Made by a program: the position numbers and the translations under genes
Notes under the pieces: generated by a model
Seen by the model: the letters and a program-made list of their open reading frames with translations, nothing else
Told to the model about the DNA's origin: nothing
Database searches by the model: none
Source of the DNA: Linyphia triangularis
Lineage: Eukaryota; Arthropoda; Arachnida; Araneae; Linyphiidae
Length of the DNA: 64,000 nucleotides
Reading direction: 5' to 3'
Assembly: GCA_963978545.1 (NCBI GenBank)
Contig: OZ021731.1
Coordinates: forward strand, 55,663,242-55,727,241
Shown here: one piece after another, positions 45,901 through 64,000 of the stretch
Numbering within the stretch: the stretch's first letter is position 1
Layout: each line of letters starts with the position of its first letter

Positions 45901-46823
45901 TTATGTAACTCGATTGTTTGTTTTGATAGAAATGGTAATTATTGTAGAAAATTGTTTTAATATAATCCAATTAAGTCATTTCATACATACTGCTATATTT
46001 ATTCTGGAGCAATATGTTCTCAAGAACTCTAAATTAAATACGATTAAAATAATTGTTCATTTTGAACAATCAAAATAACTTTTTTTTTATTGTATTTCTG
46101 TCTAAGTACAATAGTATAACTAAATGTATCCGTTTTTGTTACTTTTCAATAACCAATTCAGTGTTTTATTTTCAAAATGAACATATGAGTAACTCGATAT
46201 ATATTTTTTATTTAGGGGATCTACTTACAGCAATTAAGGCAGACTTTAAAAGCTTAGATAACCTCCAAACATTGTTAAGCACTGCAGCAGTTGGGGTACA
46301 GGGATCAGGATGGGCCTGGTTAGGACTAAACCCTATCACAAAGCGATTACAAATCGCTACCTGTGCTAATCAGGATCCTTTACAAGCAACAACAGGTATT
46401 TAAAATGTCTTTTTATTAGTAAAAGTAAGTAGAATTATGTTAAATGATCTTAGTATCTGTTATACTAAGGATGATATTTAAAATGAGAATTTGTTCCTTG
46501 TAAAAAGAGAGTGACGATTGTTTCGCACAAGTATTATAATGAGTCATTGTTCTGAAACCAAACTAATTATCTGATATTATGTCAAGATTGTCTATAAAAA
46601 AATTCATAAAAATATCTTCTAAATTGATGTTTTACCATTATATGTTTGTACTCTATAATTCCCATGTTTGTTTCTAGGCTTGGTACCTTTATTTGGAATC
46701 GATGTTTGGGAACATGCTTACTATCTCCAATACAAAAATGTTCGACCTGATTATGTTAAAGCTATATGGAAGGTTGCCAACTGGAAAGACATTGGGGAAA
46801 GATTCAGCAAAGCTAAAGTTTAA
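42917..46823 (+). CDS. SOD2: Mitochondrial manganese superoxide dismutase (222 aa, five exons)
   Basis: Exons 42917-42951, 43574-43767, 45743-45856, 46216-46395 and 46678-46823 total 669 nt, 222 residues, the same length as human SOD2. The enzyme converts superoxide to oxygen and hydrogen peroxide in the mitochondrial matrix. Residues 1 to about 29 ([16 protein letters not shown]...) form a basic, acid-free targeting presequence. The mature part starts [15 protein letters not shown]. Metal ligands are visible: His in [13 protein letters not shown], His in [11 protein letters not shown], and Asp and His in [13 protein letters not shown] holds the active-site Gln. The first exon is short and its donor (GG/GTTTGT) is weak, but it restores frame and presequence. 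The ATG at 42917 is the first in its open frame. Nothing suggests decay. Confidence 0.95.
43968..44194. repeat. Foldback element in SOD2 intron 2, first of two
   Basis: The left arm (43968 to about 44035) and right arm (about 44112-44194) are inverted, with strong blocks such as CCAAGTAC-GTACGGATTC and GGTACTTTTC. The loop is about 75 bp. No ORF and no clear target duplication. Confidence 0.65.
44199..44393. repeat. Foldback element in SOD2 intron 2, second of two
   Basis: Arms 44199-44265 and 44340-44393 are reverse complements with mismatches (TTTAGGCTTGGTGATACATTT with its inverse, TAGTCTTGGTGCCAACTGGTA with its inverse). It starts four bases after the previous foldback but has unrelated sequence. 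The rest of this 2-kb intron (44400-45742) is plain AT-rich. Confidence 0.6.
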
Positions 46824-46889
46824 TTGTAAAATAATGCTTTTGTTTTATAAATGTTTAGGAAATATATTATGTATAACTTTTAAAACTAA

Positions 46890-46895
46890 AATAAA
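46890..46895 (+). terminator. SOD2 polyadenylation signal
   Basis: AATAAA 67 nt after the SOD2 stop codon, the first good match downstream. Confidence 0.55.
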
Positions 46896-47529
46896 TTGTT
46901 ATAGTTTGTCAATTCATAATTAAATCATCATTTCATAATATTTAATGTTAGCCATATATCGCCTTTGGAATACATTGAGGATTTTTTTAACCATTTTTTG
47001 TCCTTAATTAAAAATTGAAATCAGTCGGGAAATTTAAAGATTTGTGGCGGCGCGAGCTTGGTGGTATGACATTTTGAACTTCATCAGCGGGAAATGAGAT
47101 GATGTCTCGTGCGTTGCATAGCGACGGAAAAAATAACTTTCCCGGCGAGCAGTTTTATTTTTATTACTTGTGTTCCATGAATATTTTCTTAGCATGTTGT
47201 ATCGTTGGTGTTTATTTAGTTAATTAAAGTATAATAAATTTATGTTAAACTAAAATGGAGTCAGATTACTAATCCAAGGATCACAACATCGCTAAAGATT
47301 ACAGGAGGTTTTAAAGGAATTTTGTTCTAAAAGCAATTAAAAGGGGTCAGATTCTTAAAAAGAATAATTTTGTTTGCAAGTACTACATACAATAGGGAAT
47401 AATGCAAAAATTAATTTTATGCACTATATAATGACATGAAAACTTAACCAACTTATTTTAATATACTCGTAATAAGATTAAAAATGAAACATGCTATAAT
47501 TTCATTTATTTTAGAATTTATGCACTAAT

Positions 47530-47991
47530 TTAAAAGTCGATGATTCTAGAATGTGTCTTGTGATGAAATTTTGAATTCATTTCCAGAGACTTCGTGATTT
47601 TTTCAATAGAAAGCTTCATTTGTAACGAGTAACATGTTAGATACTTTTCAATTTTCAGTTTGTTAGGCTTTCTTAAACTATATATGTGAAAGTCATGTGC
47701 TATAAATATTAATATGTCTTCTTGCATTCTTTTTAACTCAAAATTTTGTATATGAAACCTTCTGTAAATTTTTTGAAGTTCATATTCAGGGATGAGTTTG
47801 GTAAAAGACCAAAAAGCTGAAAACAAAAATGTTTGCGTAAAACACATTTTAAGCTGTATACTTAAAAAAAATTGTGGTTTTCCATGTGTATTTATAACTG
47901 CATCATCTCTGTCTGTCCGTGAGCAAAAATGGTTAAAAAAAGCACTACCTAGACGTAGGAATACACTTTGTGCTGTCATCAGGCATGGCAT
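47530..47991 (-). CDS. Open frame of unknown status, 153 codons
   Basis: An ATG-started frame (MPCLMTAQSVFL...) runs 153 codons to a stop at 47530 in sequence where random frames rarely exceed 80. The protein is rich in Lys, Phe and Ile and shows no domain I recognise. The frame stays open upstream of the ATG, so it might be a terminal exon. No promoter or splice evidence supports it strongly. It may be chance or a decayed retro-copy. Confidence 0.2.
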   Translation of the reverse strand: MPCLMTAQSVFLRLGSAFFNHFCSRTDRDDAVINTHGKPQFFLSIQLKMCFTQTFLFSAFWSFTKLIPEYELQKIYRRFHIQNFELKRMQEDILIFIAHDFHIYSLRKPNKLKIEKYLTCYSLQMKLSIEKITKSLEMNSKFHHKTHSRIIDF

Positions 47992-48315
47992 AGCTCCAAA
48001 GTAAAAAGAAGGGGGGAAAATGAAACTCCTGTGAAAGCGATGAAAACCAGCAAAAAAACTTTAAGCAATTATACCATATTGACAAACAGTCAAATTTAAT
48101 TAAATCCAGTTTTCTAAGTACTAAAAAAAAAATTAAATTGAATCAATTATTTATATTGTTAAGTTTGTTCAATAAAAGGAACAGACAATTTTACATTCAA
48201 CTGTAGCTAAAATAACAATTTCAAACAAAGATTATTTAGAAAAATGCCAATTGAAACTAATTTTCTGAATATTTATTTAAAATATATAAAAATTTTAGTA
48301 CTTCTGTATAGATTC

Positions 48316-49060
48316 AAATCAAATGGCGAAATCAATCCTTAAACAGGCACTAATCGTGGATATAGCGGCTATCACATTAACGGAAACCTCGACGAATGGT
48401 TACAAAACGGTGTAGCATACCTCGGTAATAGTTGATATTGTATAAGCGTTAACTTCGGCAAAAATTAACATCACAACAATGTGCATATCGGCGATAGCGT
48501 ACACATTATCGGCACAAATATCGGTAATATAGATATTTTCTTGGTTATATTGGAGAAAATTTCGGTAAGATCAACAGTGTGGCATTCGGCTTAAATGACT
48601 TGCACCAACAGAAATACCGAAGTCGGAGCCGAATAAACGGGAGTAACTTTCAACAATATCACTATTGTATCGGCGTAACACTCGACGAAAATTACCTTCC
48701 AACAACGTAAATCTCGGTGATAGCCTCGGTAGTCGTAGATCCCATGCATAGCGGCGCTACCCTGTAGGTAGCGCCACTATGCATGGTAATATCGGTGCAA
48801 ATGCCAGATTTTACAACAGGGTTGTACTCGGCTTTAATAACCATCTCACAAACGTAAATATCAGCATTAGCGCCGAATATTCCAAAAGAATTTTCAGCAA
48901 TAGCGCTATTATATTGGCGTAACACTCTGTGAAAATGACCAACCGAAATCCCAGCGTCACATGTCGTAATCGCATAAATCTTGGTAGGAGCGAACATTAC
49001 ATCAGCATAACGATTAGCAAAAATGAGCATCACATGCCAACATAAATGAACGATTGTTCC
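48316..49060. repeat. Degenerate quasi-periodic element, copy 2
   Basis: Homologous to 23513-24376: same entry sequence ('cactaatcgtggatatagcggctatcacat'-like), same recurring 'aacgtaaatctcggtgatagc', 'cgtaacactcgacgaaaat' and 'atatcggcgatagcg' motifs, and same exit 'catcacatgccaacataaat'. Spacing is less regular here. The minus strand has a 113-codon frame (49033-48692) in which the repeat reads as variants of 'ADIYV', but it does not extend over the whole element. It contains the hairpin at 48742-48786. Confidence 0.6.
48742..48786. repeat. 20-bp stem hairpin, 5-nt loop
   Basis: CCATGCATAGCGGCGCTACC, then CTGTA, then GGTAGCGCCACTATGCATGG. Only one position of the stem is mismatched. It lies within the quasi-periodic element; no T-run follows, so it is not a typical terminator. 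Confidence 0.9.
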
Positions 49061-50670
49061 ATGGATGTTAGATTTGAAAGCAAGCGCATAAATAGCTAAT
49101 CGTGTGATTTAGTATGAAGGAAATTATATTTTGGGAAAAGAAAAAATAACACAAAAGTACAAAATTTTAGTGCAGTTGAAAAAGTAAAAAATACGAGTTT
49201 GAGCACCAATCTGATTAAAAAAACGCATTTCTGTATTTGGAGCCAGATTGCAACCCCTGAGCGGTAGGTTTTCCGTTCTTACCGATCGGGCGATAGTGAA
49301 GCTGCTTTATGATTCGGCCTCAGAAATAAAAAAAGATATTCTTTTTCTGTGAAATTGAAAAAGCTGGTAAAAACGGATTATTGTTTCAGGAACTAGAAAA
49401 GCGAATTTTTTTTCTTTTCAATAAAATAAAAATGCGGAATTCCGCCTTAATGCGGAGAAAACTTATCCCTGCAAATTTCAAGCTTTCTATACTTACTCGC
49501 TGAAATGAGTTGAATATGTATATAGTTGCTTCCTTTACATTATTAGTGACATCTTTTCGATTTGCTTCATTACAGACAATAAGGGACAGGTATAAAGGCT
49601 AAAGTCAAATGCATTTAAATTGTAACATTTTGTAATATATACAACTCAGTATTATAGTTAGAGTTTTGAGGAATTATGTTATTTTACGAGTTTAACAATC
49701 TCGAATTTTTAATTCCAATGGAATTGTTCACATGCTGACCATTTCATTGACTTCTTTTATTCAATGTTTTTTTCTAAACTATTCACTTGTTCCAACAGTT
49801 TGATTTCATTTCAAACTTAACAAAAATTTGATTTTAACTCTTGTGCATTAAAAAAAAGCTTGGAACATAGACTTAAAAATTTCATAATTTTTAACTATGC
49901 TAAAATAGATATACCATTTGATAAATATTTTTACAACTGTGGTCGTTCCTTTATAAATTTTATTAAAATAACTAACATACTTAAAGATACCAGTATTTAT
50001 ACTATGGCAGGTTTTAAAAAAGTAATTCCACCGATTTAAAGCTATTATTGCAAAGAATTGGTTTGAGTTGCAATGAGCATACTTATGTATAGTCTTAAAA
50101 TTACTGTCACATATTTAAATAGCAAAATAGAATATTTTGTGAATACTGTGTAACTTGAGGAATAATTTTGATTTTTGGTCTCGTTTTAGTGCATATTGTC
50201 CTGTGTGGCATCTGAATTCCATATTAAATAACATAGAAGAAAGATTTGTGCACAAAAAATTAAAATTTAGAATATCAATAAACTTGTATTTTATGATGTT
50301 CGTAAAGGAATACAAGAAGAGATGCCTGATTAAAGGAAACTGCAATCCTACGTTAAAATATCAACCCTTGAAATAAGTAAATATATTAATTCACACACTG
50401 AATCATGTATAACACCAGGTTGAAGCTTATTTTCTCCATATAATTAGAAAAATATCAGGGTTTGTCATTCTCCAATATATTATTTAAAATAAATTTTGAC
50501 TAATATTTGTAGGTACTGAACCTATGTAAACATAAAACCTACTCTAATTTTGCTCAAAATTATAAGATACTTATTAAAACAATTAGTATTTACAAATTTA
50601 GGGAAAATGTGTTATCACTAATATTTTAAAGCAATTAAAATTACAAAACAAAATCAACAAAATAATGAAT

Positions 50671-50676
50671 TTTATT
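50671..50676 (-). terminator. ATM polyadenylation signal
   Basis: TTTATT on + reads AATAAA on -, 45 nt after the ATM stop codon. Confidence 0.5.
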
Positions 50677-50720
50677 TACATGAGGTATTTAACATAATGG
50701 CACATACAGGAATTTACTAT

Positions 50721-63716
<12,996 letters not shown>

Positions 63717-64000
63717 TTAGACTAATAAATTGATTTAAAGCTCGAAAACACCAATATAAGATTAAAGGTTTCTATTGAATCAGTAAACCTACAAGAAAAA
63801 TAGGAACCTATGACACTAAGGAGTTTTCAATAAAATTTCATGGCTTATGATGTTATGCAATTTTCATGTGAATAATGAAGATTCCTTTGCAAAGTTCTAT
63901 TTTATTAAATTTAATTGGTGTTTTTTTTTTTGTTTTTTTTTTTTTTTAAACTATAAGTAATAAAAAAAGTTTTAAATTGCATTTATATATATTTTTCTCT

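Larger units (their letters stand above)
46824..50720. other. Intergenic region between SOD2 and ATM 3' ends
   Basis: After the SOD2 poly(A) signal comes a CG-rich patch (47040-47150) that looks promoter-like but starts no readable ORF. A 153-codon minus-strand ORF (47991-47530) follows, then the second quasi-periodic element (48316-49060) and a tRNA-like remnant on - (49235-49320, box-B-like GGGGTTGCAATC). The rest is AT-rich. Confidence 0.45.

Noticed and set aside
48692..49033. 113-codon ORF on - as a repeat protein
   Set aside because: It spans a hairpin and only part of the quasi-periodic element, and the other copy is not open in the same frame.

Overview
The window comes from an AT-rich animal nuclear genome, most likely an arthropod. 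Protein genes are split by GT-AG introns, polyadenylation signals follow the stop codons, and most of the length is intron and dispersed repeats. The species cannot be fixed from sequence alone; the mobile elements (Tc1-like, Tigger-like, TTAA-type, Helitron-like, an RNase H-carrying LINE and a tRNA-derived SINE) fit insects or arachnids equally well.

Four genes account for the coding sequence. (1) The 3' end of an unidentified gene on + (73-3345, five exons, 270 codons). (2) WTAP/fl(2)d on - (36227-5327, seven coding exons, 511 residues), the scaffold subunit of the mRNA m6A-methyltransferase complex, with three introns of 7-13 kb. (3) SOD2, mitochondrial Mn superoxide dismutase, on + (42917-46823, five exons, 222 residues, complete). 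(4) The C-terminal part of the ATM kinase on - (63691-50721, four exons: catalytic/activation loop to FATC), continuing beyond the right edge. The order is gene X -> <- WTAP | SOD2 -> <- ATM. WTAP and SOD2 stand head to head, as they do in human 6q25, which suggests an old conserved pair.

The rest is dominated by mobile elements, several with readable boundaries and target-site duplications. ATM's last intron (50891-59775) is almost entirely one nested structure: a decayed TA-flanked terminal-inverted-repeat element (50946-59679) that received a SINE (51748-51928), a near full-length LINE (52648-57961, 12-bp duplication) and a TTAA-flanked element (58405-59311). Without it the intron would be about 150 bp. 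WTAP intron 6 holds another possible nested block (7371-12113, 5-bp duplication) containing a Helitron-like fragment, a 180-bp palindrome and a small inverted-repeat element. WTAP intron 4 carries a broken Tc1 element with intact DD34E residues. Two copies of a tRNA-derived SINE and three copies of a CAGGGTGG-ended element with 6-bp duplications define families.

The least explained structure is a degenerate element built from roughly 95-100-bp quasi-repeats, richer in CG than its surroundings. It is present twice (about 23513-24376 and 48316-49060), one copy inside WTAP and one downstream of SOD2. No known family was recognised for it.
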